Shown: piece by piece, positions 1 through 6,502 of the stretch
How the letters are laid out: every line of letters starts with the position of its first letter
How positions within the stretch are numbered: the first letter of the stretch is position 1
Source: Flavobacterium cellulosilyticum
Lineage (GTDB): Bacteria > Bacteroidota > Bacteroidia > Flavobacteriales > Flavobacteriaceae
Direction: 5' to 3'
NCBI RefSeq assembly: GCF_004349355.1
Contig: NZ_SMFK01000013.1
Location: 1 to 64,000, forward strand
Length of the DNA: 64,000 bases
Translations under genes and position numbers: made by a program
Notes under the pieces: generated by a model
The model's database searches: none
Seen by the model: the letters and a program-made list of their open reading frames with translations, nothing else
What the model was told of the DNA's origin: nothing

Positions 1-2
1 AT

Positions 3-251
3 CCCTATGAGAATGCTGTAGCTGAAAGAATAAACGGAATATTAAAACAGGAATTCATGATTGATAAATACAATTTAGATTTAAACATCATCAGAAAAAT
101 TGTCAAAGAATCAGTCAATATATACAATGAATTAAGACCTCATTATTCTAATCATATGCTGACTCCAAACCAAATGCATTTACAAAGTCAAATTAAAATG
201 AGGACCTATAAAACAAAAAACACTTGCAAAAACGTTTTTGCAAGTGTTTAA
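3..251 (+). CDS. IS3-family transposase, C-terminal fragment
   Basis: The frame is open from base 3 and ends at 251. It reads PYENAVAERINGILKQEF followed by a helical tail with YNELRPH and LTPNQMH. These are the end of the rve (DDE integrase) catalytic core, including the final E of the DDE triad region (N-A-V-A-E-R), and the typical IS3/IS150 C-terminus. The upstream part, including orfA and the first two catalytic aspartates, lies before the window. The internal ATG at 57 is not a start. The transposase moves its own element by cut-and-paste through a circular intermediate in this family. Whether the full copy is active cannot be judged here. Confidence 0.85.
   Translation, partial: PYENAVAERINGILKQEFMIDKYNLDLNIIRKIVKESVNIYNELRPHYSNHMLTPNQMHLQSQIKMRTYKTKNTCKNVFASV
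218..249. terminator. Perfect inverted repeat overlapping the transposase 3' end
   Basis: A 32-base perfect inverted repeat with essentially no loop (AAACACTTGCAAAAA, CG, then its complement) runs into the transposase stop codon at 249-251. The stem could act as a terminator for the IS transcript or protect the mRNA end. It codes for the last residues TCKNVFASV, so it is part of the IS and not a host operator. It lacks a long T tract beyond the stem, so efficient intrinsic termination is uncertain. Confidence 0.5.
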
Positions 252-308
252 TTAAATATTTTTGTCTAATAATCTGTATCGGTTATTTAGGACAAGACAT
301 TAATCTTA

Positions 309-1142
309 TTATTTTGATTGTTTTTTCATTTCTTTTTCAACCATTTCGTAGAATTGATCAATTTTAGGCAAAACAACGATACGAGTTCTTCTGTTTCTTG
401 CTCTGTTTTCAGCAGTATCATTTCCTACTAAAGGTACATAAGAACTTCTTCCTGCAGCAATCAATTGAGCTGGATTCACTTTTAAATCATTAGCTAAAAC
501 ACGGATGATAGAAGTAGAACGTTTTACACTTAAATCCCAGTTGTCAAGTAAAACACCATTACCAATATAAGGAACGCTATCTGTATTACCTTCAACCATA
601 CATTCAAAATCTGGTTTGTCATTTATCACTTTAGCTACTTTAGCCAATACAGCTTTAGCTCTATCAGTTACTTCATAACTACCACTTTTAAATAATAATT
701 TGTCAGCAATTTGAATAAAAACAACACCTTTTTCAACATTGATTTCAATGTCTGGATCAGAAATTCCAACTGAAGATTTCAAACTAGTTACAACAGCAAG
801 AGTAACACTGTCTTTTTTAGTTAATGCATCTTGCATTCTACTAATTTTTAAATCTTTTTCCTTGATAGATTCTAATGCTTTTTCGATGTTATCAGCTCCT
901 TTTGAAGTCAATATAGTCATGTCTTTTGTCTGAGAAATCAAAGTTTGGTTATGATCTTTCAAGCCAATAACTGAAGCAGCTAAACCAGCTTTCTCTTCCA
1001 AACAAGTATTTAATTTTACTGTACAAGAATTTAATAAATCTTGTATTTCTTTGTTTTTAGCTTCCAATGAAGCGTATTGTTTTTTTGAAACACATGATGT
1101 CAATAAGACAAAAAAGGACAGGGCAATTACGATTTTTTTCAT
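309..1142 (-). CDS. OmpA-family outer-membrane lipoprotein
   Basis: A 277-residue protein with a lipoprotein signal peptide: positive MKK start, hydrophobic core and lipobox LTSC with the acylated Cys at 17. Residues about 25-120 are predicted coiled coil, rich in K, E and heptad-like spacing. Residues about 135-260 form an OmpA C-terminal peptidoglycan-binding domain, with the VEGNTDS, NWDLSVKRS and NRARNRRTRI signatures. It should be tethered to the outer membrane and bind peptidoglycan, bracing the envelope. A short tail rich in Lys and Glu follows. It is monocistronic, with a likely promoter at 1188-1195, and the neighbouring IS tail ends about 10 bases past its stop. Confidence 0.92.
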   Translation of the reverse strand: MKKIVIALSFFVLLTSCVSKKQYASLEAKNKEIQDLLNSCTVKLNTCLEEKAGLAASVIGLKDHNQTLISQTKDMTILTSKGADNIEKALESIKEKDLKISRMQDALTKKDSVTLAVVTSLKSSVGISDPDIEINVEKGVVFIQIADKLLFKSGSYEVTDRAKAVLAKVAKVINDKPDFECMVEGNTDSVPYIGNGVLLDNWDLSVKRSTSIIRVLANDLKVNPAQLIAAGRSSYVPLVGNDTAENRARNRRTRIVVLPKIDQFYEMVEKEMKKQSK

Positions 1143-1187
1143 AAAATTAGAGTTTAAATAAATTTTGTTTTACAAATTGTAGTTTTA

Positions 1188-1195
1188 CAAATTTA
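1188..1195 (-). promoter_or_regulatory. Probable -7 box (TAAATTTG) for the OmpA-type gene
   Basis: Read on the minus strand the bases are TAAATTTG, matching the Bacteroidota -7 consensus TAnnTTTG. It lies about 46 bases upstream of the ATG at 1142, giving a leader of about 40 bases. No convincing -33 TTG was found at standard spacing. Confidence 0.4.
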
Positions 1196-1236
1196 GTTTT
1201 TTAAATGTTAATAATGATTGTTAATTTTTCTAAATT

Positions 1237-2223
1237 TTATTTCACAAATACCTTGCCAAAAAAAAGATAGTAGTTGTATACAATACTTTTCAAATTGTAG
1301 TATTTTTTAGATTGAAAAGCCCCTCTTTTCTTATAATTAATTGAAAATAAACGATAAAAGGAAAAATGAGCTCTTAAAATAGCTGTAAAATGCTTGAAAT
1401 TTCCTTGTAATAAAAATTTAATACCAGCAATTCCATCCAAAATTAATCGACACATTATAATCAAGTATAGATTTTTTTCGGGTAAATTTTTAACTAACAT
1501 TAACAAAGAATTTCTGAAATTTAGAAAAGTTTTTATAGGATTTCCAATTTCTAGCGTTGCACCACCCACATGATAAACTACAGATTGTGAATTATATTTA
1601 ATTTTGTAGCCTAAATTAAATGCTCTCCAACATAAATCTATTTCTTCCTGATGAGCAAAAAAATCAGAATCGAAACCTTTTAAATTAAAATAAACTGAAC
1701 TTCTTATAAAAAAGCATGCACCTGATGCCCATAAAATTTCACAAGTATCATCATATTGTCCATTATCAATTTCTAAAGTTTCAAAAATACGTCCACGACA
1801 ATAAGGATAACCGTATTTATCTATAAATCCTCCAGCCGCTCCAGCATATTCAAAATAGGCTTTACGTTTGAAATCTAATATTTTGGGTTGAAGTATTGCC
1901 GTATTAGGTTCTTTTTCGAATGTTTCAATGATGGGTTTTAACCAGTTTTTTGTCACTTCAACATCAGAGTTAACTAGCGCAAAGTAATCGGCATCAACGT
2001 TTTTTAAAGCTTCGTTATAGCCTTGGGCAAAACCAAAATTACTTTCGTTTTGTATTATATGTATGCTTGGAAAATTAGTTTTTACAAAAGCAACAGAATC
2101 ATCTGTTGAAGCGTTATCAGCAACATAAATTTCAGCTTCGGGTGAATGTTTTACAATGGAAGGTAAAAACTTTTCTAATAATTTTATACCATTCCAATTG
2201 AGTATGACAACTGCTATTTTCAT
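1237..2223 (-). CDS. Glycosyltransferase family 2 (WbbL/rhamnosyltransferase-like)
   Basis: A 328-residue GT-A fold glycosyltransferase. The N-terminal nucleotide-sugar domain has VVILNWNG at 5-12, DNASTDDS at 36-43 and a DxD-equivalent NSDV at 85-88. Further on are the family features WASGACFFIR and a HQEEIDLCWR segment that provides the catalytic acidic residues. The C-terminal 80 residues are basic and hydrophobic and probably associate with the inner membrane. Enzymes of this group add rhamnose or similar sugars to cell-surface glycans. The sugar and acceptor cannot be told from sequence. It is not inside a polysaccharide cluster here. Its stop lies about 95 bases upstream of the ompA-like gene, and the HsdR-N protein gene precedes it by only 13 bases, so the two may be cotranscribed. 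Confidence 0.88.
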   Translation of the reverse strand: MKIAVVILNWNGIKLLEKFLPSIVKHSPEAEIYVADNASTDDSVAFVKTNFPSIHIIQNESNFGFAQGYNEALKNVDADYFALVNSDVEVTKNWLKPIIETFEKEPNTAILQPKILDFKRKAYFEYAGAAGGFIDKYGYPYCRGRIFETLEIDNGQYDDTCEILWASGACFFIRSSVYFNLKGFDSDFFAHQEEIDLCWRAFNLGYKIKYNSQSVVYHVGGATLEIGNPIKTFLNFRNSLLMLVKNLPEKNLYLIIMCRLILDGIAGIKFLLQGNFKHFTAILRAHFSFYRLFSINYKKRGAFQSKKYYNLKSIVYNYYLFFGKVFVK

Positions 2224-2236
2224 TAATTTTTAAATA

Positions 2237-2686
2237 TTATTTTGATTTGTAGTCTGGCAATTCTCTCAAAAACACATATTTTTCGTTTCCAAAATCCATT
2301 TGGCAAAAGTAATGATTCAAACCATTAGTTACCATCAAATATTCGGCTTTCAAAGTCATGTTGTAGCGTGCAATTTGATCAAAAGTAGCTTGGGCTGTTT
2401 TAATTTCAGGAGCTTTGCATTCAATTAAGACAAAAATAGAACCGTCTGGATAAAAAACAACAACATCATATCTTTTTCTTAATCCATTGACATTAAGAAC
2501 TTTTTCGACATTTATCAATGATTTCGGATATTTTTTTTCTTCCAATAAATACCGAACTACATGTTGGCGAACCCATTCTTCAGGTGTGAGAATGATAAAT
2601 TTTTTCCTGATTTCATCGAAAATAGACACTTTATTTTCGCTATTTTTGAAGCGGAAGTTATAAACTGGAAAATTCAGTTGTTGCAT
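2237..2686 (-). CDS. Solitary HsdR-N-like nuclease-fold protein (HSDR_N_2)
   Basis: A 149-residue protein consisting only of the restriction-endonuclease-like N-terminal domain found in type I HsdR subunits. The PD-(D/E)xK motif is visible as D74 (KRYDVVVF) and E89-C90-K91 (IECKAP), with a downstream Gln in TFDQIARYN. There is no helicase, methylase or specificity subunit nearby, so it is not a restriction system. In this lineage the family commonly sits divergent from holA. The frame is open 25 codons further upstream to 2761, but I choose the ATG at 2686 because a -7 box lies 4 bases before it and the upstream residues are encoded by a low-complexity heptamer repeat. Its function is unknown. 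Confidence 0.75.
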   Translation of the reverse strand: MQQLNFPVYNFRFKNSENKVSIFDEIRKKFIILTPEEWVRQHVVRYLLEEKKYPKSLINVEKVLNVNGLRKRYDVVVFYPDGSIFVLIECKAPEIKTAQATFDQIARYNMTLKAEYLMVTNGLNHYFCQMDFGNEKYVFLRELPDYKSK

Positions 2687-2690
2687 CTGG

Positions 2691-2698
2691 CAAAAATA
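2691..2698 (-). promoter_or_regulatory. -7 box (TATTTTTG) implying a leaderless mRNA
   Basis: On the minus strand TATTTTTG ends only 4 bases (CCAG) before the ATG at 2686. Transcription in Bacteroidota usually starts a few bases after this box, so the transcript would begin at or next to the start codon. This also decides the start of the HsdR-N protein. Confidence 0.5.
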
Positions 2699-2726
2699 TA
2701 AAATAAGTTTAAGGTTTAGGTTTTTC

Positions 2727-2754
2727 AAATCTGAAATCTGCAATCTAAAATCTG
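2727..2754 (+). repeat. Degenerate AAATCTG heptamer array
   Basis: Four heptamers in exact phase (AAATCTG, AAATCTG, CAATCTA, AAATCTG) fill the short spacer between the divergent genes and end 10 bases before the holA ATG. A related array occurs at 12335-12369. Confidence 0.6.
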
Positions 2755-2764
2755 CACTCAAAAA

Positions 2765-3769
2765 ATGGATGAAGTTATAAAAATAGTCAATGACCTTAAA
2801 GGTGGAAATATAAAACCTATTTATTTTTTGATGGGAGAAGAGTCTTACTACATTGATAAATTATCCGATTATATTGAAGAAAACGTGTTGACTGAGGATG
2901 AAAAAGGCTTCAATCAAACGGTTTTATACGGACGTGATGTTTCGATTGAGGATATCGTTTCTACAGCTAAACGTTATCCAATGATGGCAGAACGCCAAGT
3001 TGTGATTGTAAAGGAAGCCCAAGATTTATCAAGAACAATTGATAAATTGGAAAGTTATGCCGAAAATCCAATGTTAACAACTGTTTTGGTGTTTTGTTAT
3101 AAGTACAAAACTTTGGATAAGCGTAAAAAAATGACTAAAACCCTAGCCAAGGTTGGAGTGGTTTACGAAAGTAAAAAACTCTATGAAAACCAAGTAGGAG
3201 ATTGGATTAAGCGTGTTTTATCCGGAAAAAACTACACAATTGAACCTAAAGCGAATGCTATGCTTGTGGAATTTCTTGGTACTGATTTAAGTAAAATTAA
3301 TAATGAGTTGGAAAAATTGCAAATTATATTACCAAAAGGAAGTATAATTACACCTAAACATATTGAGGAAAATATTGGCTTTAGTAAAGATTTTAATGTA
3401 TTCGAATTACGAAAAGCCATTGGTGATCGCAACCAACTTAAAGCATACACTATCGCCGATAATTTCGCACAAAATCCAAAGGACAATCCGATTGTGATGA
3501 CTACAAGTTTAGTTTTTAGTTTTTTTGTTCAGCTATTAAAATACCACGGATTAAAAGATAAAAACCCAAAAAATGTAGCCGCTGTTTTAGGAGTAAATCC
3601 ATTTTTCTTGAAGGATTATGATATTGCAGTCAAAAATTATCCAATGAGGAAAGTGAGCCAAATTGTAGCTTCGTTAAGAGATATTGACGTAAAAAGTAAG
3701 GGTGTTGGTGCAAATGCGTTACCTCATTCTGATTTATTACGGGAAATGCTGTTCAAAATTTTTAATTAG
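2765..3769 (+). CDS. holA: DNA polymerase III subunit delta
   Basis: A 334-residue clamp-loader delta subunit, which opens the beta sliding clamp and loads it on primed DNA as part of the gamma/tau complex. Sequence signs: N-terminal IKPIYFLMGEESYYIDKL, the position typical of the delta AAA+ domain start, which lacks a functional Walker A as expected. GRDVS and YPMMAERQVVIVKEAQ follow, then the lid and collar domains with LEKLQIILPKGS. Length agrees with bacterial HolA. It is divergent from the HsdR-N gene, and the downstream membrane peptide and ettA follow within 46 and 37 bases, suggesting one operon. Confidence 0.93.
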   Translation: MDEVIKIVNDLKGGNIKPIYFLMGEESYYIDKLSDYIEENVLTEDEKGFNQTVLYGRDVSIEDIVSTAKRYPMMAERQVVIVKEAQDLSRTIDKLESYAENPMLTTVLVFCYKYKTLDKRKKMTKTLAKVGVVYESKKLYENQVGDWIKRVLSGKNYTIEPKANAMLVEFLGTDLSKINNELEKLQIILPKGSIITPKHIEENIGFSKDFNVFELRKAIGDRNQLKAYTIADNFAQNPKDNPIVMTTSLVFSFFVQLLKYHGLKDKNPKNVAAVLGVNPFFLKDYDIAVKNYPMRKVSQIVASLRDIDVKSKGVGANALPHSDLLREMLFKIFN

Positions 3770-3815
3770 ACACTAAATTTCACGATATTTACCTTTTTAA
3801 AAACGGAATTAAATT

Positions 3816-3998
3816 ATGGGAATGAATAAAAACACTATTTTAGGATGGGCAACATTACTAATGTTATCGATGGGTTTTTTATTGATTGGGTTAGGTGTGT
3901 TTAAATATAGAGATGTATCAGGTTGGGGATTTGCTGCAGTTGGAGTAGGATTTTTGGCTATTTCATGGGTGTTTAGCTCATTGAAAGGAAGGTTGTAA
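3816..3998 (+). CDS. Small two-helix membrane protein, CAL67264 family
   Basis: A 60-residue protein with two hydrophobic helices, about 9-27 and 37-54, separated by the short loop FKYRDVSGWG and ending in a basic tail. It resembles the flavobacterial CAL67264-type membrane proteins, which have no known function. It sits between holA and ettA with short gaps and the same strand. The start is supported by an A-rich stretch just before the ATG and by good spacing. Small size means this would be missed by strict length cut-offs. Assignment rests on recall of the family and on the hydrophobic pattern. Confidence 0.72.
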   Translation: MGMNKNTILGWATLLMLSMGFLLIGLGVFKYRDVSGWGFAAVGVGFLAISWVFSSLKGRL

Positions 3999-4035
3999 GA
4001 ATAAATTAAATTTAAATTTTATAAAATAATTAAAA

Positions 4036-5730
4036 ATGGCAGACGATAAGAAAGTAATTTTCTCAATGCAAAAATTGAGTAAAACCTATCAAGGAGCAGA
4101 TAAACCGGTATTAAAAAATATTTATTTGAGTTTTTTTTATGGAGCTAAAATTGGTATTTTAGGTTTAAATGGTTCTGGAAAATCTTCTTTATTGAGGATT
4201 ATAGCTGGAGTAGAAAAAAATTATCAAGGTGATGTGGTTTTTCAACCAGGATACACAGTAGGTTATTTAGAACAAGAACCTATTCTTGATGATTCAAAAA
4301 CGGTAATCGAAATCGTACGTGAAGGTGTAGCAGAAACAATGGCTGTTTTGGAAGAATATAATAATATTAACGATCTATTTGGTCTTCCTGAAAACTACGA
4401 GGATGCCGATAAAATGGACAAGTTAATGGATCGTCAAGCTCTTTTACAAGATAAAATCGATGCACTTGGAGCTTGGGAAATTGATACGAAGTTAGAAATA
4501 GCTATGGATGCATTGCGAACTCCAGAAGGCGATACTCCAATCAAGAATTTATCTGGAGGAGAGCGCCGTCGTGTGGCTTTATGTCGTTTGTTATTGCAAC
4601 AACCAGACGTACTGCTTCTTGATGAGCCAACGAATCACTTGGATGCAGAAAGTGTGTTATGGTTAGAACAACATTTAGCACAATATTCTGGAACTGTGAT
4701 AGCAGTAACACACGATAGATACTTCTTGGATAATGTGGCCGGTTGGATTTTAGAATTGGATAGAGGAGAAGGTATTCCTTGGAAAGGGAATTATTCTTCA
4801 TGGCTAGATCAAAAATCGAGTCGTATGGCTCTAGAAGAAAAAGTAGCATCGAAACGTAGAAAGACTTTGGAACGAGAGTTGGACTGGGTTCGACAAGGAG
4901 CCAAAGGACGTCAAACGAAACAGAAAGCACGTTTACAGAACTATGATAAACTCTTAAATGAAGACCAAAAACAATTGGATGAAAACTTGGAAATCTACAT
5001 TCCAAATGGACCACGTTTAGGTACTAATGTGATTGAAGCTAAAAATGTAGGTAAAGCTTTTGGAGATAAATTATTATATGATAATTTGAATTTTACCTTG
5101 CCACAAGCTGGAATTGTTGGTATTATCGGACCAAATGGTGCAGGTAAATCCACGATTTTCAAAATGATTATGGGAGAACAAAAAACAGACAGTGGCGAAT
5201 TTTCTGTTGGAGAAACAGTAAAAATCGCTTATGTAGATCAAGCCCATTCAAATATTAATCCAGACAAATCCATTTGGGAAAACTTTGCCGATGGACAAGA
5301 GCTCATAATGATGGGTGGAAAACAAGTCAATTCAAGAGCTTATTTATCAAGGTTTAATTTTGGTGGAGGAGAACAGAATAAGAAAGTTTCAATGCTTTCC
5401 GGTGGAGAACGTAACCGTTTGCATTTGGCAATGACTTTAAAAGAAGAAGGAAATGTACTTTTATTAGATGAGCCAACCAATGATTTGGACATCAATACAC
5501 TTCGAGCTTTGGAAGAAGGATTAGAAAATTTTGCAGGTTGCGCTGTGGTAATTTCTCACGACAGATGGTTCTTAGACAGAATTTGTACACATATTCTAGC
5601 TTTCGAAGGAAACTCTGATGTGTATTATTTTGAAGGAGGTTTTTCTGATTATGAAGAAAATAAGAAGAAACGATTAGGTGGTGATTTAACGCCGAAACGT
5701 TTGAAATACAGAAAGTTAATTCGAAGTTAG
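4036..5730 (+). CDS. ettA: Energy-dependent translational throttle protein EttA (ABC-F)
   Basis: A 564-residue ABC-F ATPase with two nucleotide-binding domains and no membrane segments. First domain: Walker A GLNGSGKSS at 43-51, signature LSGGERRR near 175, Walker B with LLLDEPTNHLD. A linker rich in Arg and Lys follows (RKTLERELDWVRQGAKGRQTK is the P-site tRNA-interacting motif region). Second domain: Walker A GPNGAGKST near 366, LSGGERNR near 453, Walker B LLLDEPTNDLD. EttA binds the ribosomal E site and gates the first elongation step according to the ATP/ADP ratio. Length and the arm region fit EttA better than Uup or resistance ABC-F proteins. Confidence 0.93.
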   Translation: MADDKKVIFSMQKLSKTYQGADKPVLKNIYLSFFYGAKIGILGLNGSGKSSLLRIIAGVEKNYQGDVVFQPGYTVGYLEQEPILDDSKTVIEIVREGVAETMAVLEEYNNINDLFGLPENYEDADKMDKLMDRQALLQDKIDALGAWEIDTKLEIAMDALRTPEGDTPIKNLSGGERRRVALCRLLLQQPDVLLLDEPTNHLDAESVLWLEQHLAQYSGTVIAVTHDRYFLDNVAGWILELDRGEGIPWKGNYSSWLDQKSSRMALEEKVASKRRKTLERELDWVRQGAKGRQTKQKARLQNYDKLLNEDQKQLDENLEIYIPNGPRLGTNVIEAKNVGKAFGDKLLYDNLNFTLPQAGIVGIIGPNGAGKSTIFKMIMGEQKTDSGEFSVGETVKIAYVDQAHSNINPDKSIWENFADGQELIMMGGKQVNSRAYLSRFNFGGGEQNKKVSMLSGGERNRLHLAMTLKEEGNVLLLDEPTNDLDINTLRALEEGLENFAGCAVVISHDRWFLDRICTHILAFEGNSDVYYFEGGFSDYEENKKKRLGGDLTPKRLKYRKLIRS

Positions 5731-5752
5731 ATTCGTTGAATTTTCATCATAT

Positions 5753-5787
5753 AAAAAGAGGATAGCATATTGTTATCCTCTTTTTTT
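5753..5787 (+). terminator. Intrinsic terminator after ettA
   Basis: A stem AAAAAGAGGATA / TATCCTC with an 8-9-base loop is followed by TTTTTTT, 23 bases past the ettA stop. It ends the holA-to-ettA transcript. The remaining bases to 5980 contain no gene that I can see. Confidence 0.85.
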
Positions 5788-5980
5788 ATAACTTTTTAAT
5801 AAAAATTCATCAAAAATAAACAGTTTCGTTTAAACCAATTATTACTAAACCAAAAACAAAAATCATTAAAAATGAACTGCGCATGTAGGAAATATTGATG
5901 AAATTCCTATCTAGAAATTAATAATATTCAAATTTAAGAGTAGGTCTTTAATTATGATAAAAATCATAGTTGAAATAATT

Positions 5981-6394
5981 TTATAAAAATTTATTTTTTA
6001 ATTCCTTTGTAGGGATCATACAGCTCTCTTTCTTTCCATACCATTTGTAACGATTTTTGGCAATATAATCATACAGATGATTCCTAATTCCTGTTGGAAT
6101 GATTTTGAATACTGTTCCAAAATGAAAAAAACCACCTAAACTTCGAGCAATTTCTATTGCTGCAGTAGATTTGTAGTAATATGAAATTCCAGGTTCATAC
6201 AGAACTATACTGTCTATGTTTGTGGGATTGATACCAATATATTTTAAAATTTCTTGACCTAATTCGGATTGTATGGCAACAAACCGAAACACATCGTTTT
6301 TATCGTGTTTAATGACGAATTGAATAGCTGAATTACACAAATTGCAAACGCCATCAAAGAGGATTATTTTTTTGTTTTTGGGAAGATTTAGCAT
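5981..6394 (-). CDS. DCC-family thiol-disulfide oxidoreductase-like protein (DUF393)
   Basis: A 137-residue thioredoxin-fold protein named for its DxxCxxC motif, here D14-G-V-C17-N-L-C20, directly after a hydrophobic strand. The later segment FRFVAIQSELGQEIL and the SIVLYE strand followed by YYKSTAAIEIARSLG match the family well. It is predicted to be cytoplasmic, with no signal peptide. The family is assumed to act in thiol-disulfide exchange, but substrates are not established. It is downstream of mutS2 on the same strand, separated by a 108-base gap holding a long inverted repeat. Confidence 0.85.
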   Translation of the reverse strand: MLNLPKNKKIILFDGVCNLCNSAIQFVIKHDKNDVFRFVAIQSELGQEILKYIGINPTNIDSIVLYEPGISYYYKSTAAIEIARSLGGFFHFGTVFKIIPTGIRNHLYDYIAKNRYKWYGKKESCMIPTKELKNKFL

Positions 6395-6415
6395 AATTTT
6401 TATAATTTGTTATAC

Positions 6416-6485
6416 GTTATTGCGAGGAACGAAGCAATCACATTACGAGAGCAACAACTATGATTGCTTCGTTCCTCGCAATGAC
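6416..6485. repeat. Long inverted repeat, GCGAGGAACGAAGCAATC type
   Basis: Two arms, at 6419-6440 and 6461-6482, are perfect 22-base reverse complements around a 20-base spacer, and one mismatch further out extends the match to 25. The core is GCGAGGAACGAAGCAATC. It sits between two minus-strand genes and could fold as an RNA hairpin. From memory, this core recurs as an intergenic repeat in many bacterial genomes. A related element occurs at 61683-61765. Confidence 0.8.
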
Positions 6486-6502
6486 ACGGGTTCTACTAAA
6501 GA

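Larger units (their letters stand above)
1..299 (+). mobile_element. 3' end of an IS3-family insertion sequence (cut by window edge)
   Basis: The first 250 bases encode the C-terminal end of an IS3-type transposase. About 50 bases later the non-coding tail ends in TTAGGACAAGACA at about 287-299, which fits the TG...CA termini of IS3 elements. The flanking gene at 309 is intact, so the element lies just downstream of its stop codon. The left end, the rest of the transposase and any target duplication are outside the window, so the exact boundary is inferred. Confidence 0.6.

Noticed and set aside
57..251. A small intact gene beginning at ATG 57
   Set aside because: The frame is open to base 3 and the residues before ATG 57 are conserved transposase sequence, so this is a fragment of a longer gene.
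2237..2761. Type I restriction system from the HsdR-N domain
   Set aside because: Only the N-terminal nuclease-fold domain is present, with no helicase, methylase or specificity gene.
4541..5014. Minus-strand gene of 157 residues
   Set aside because: It lies opposite ettA, has no motifs, and the plus strand is a fully conserved ABC-F protein.
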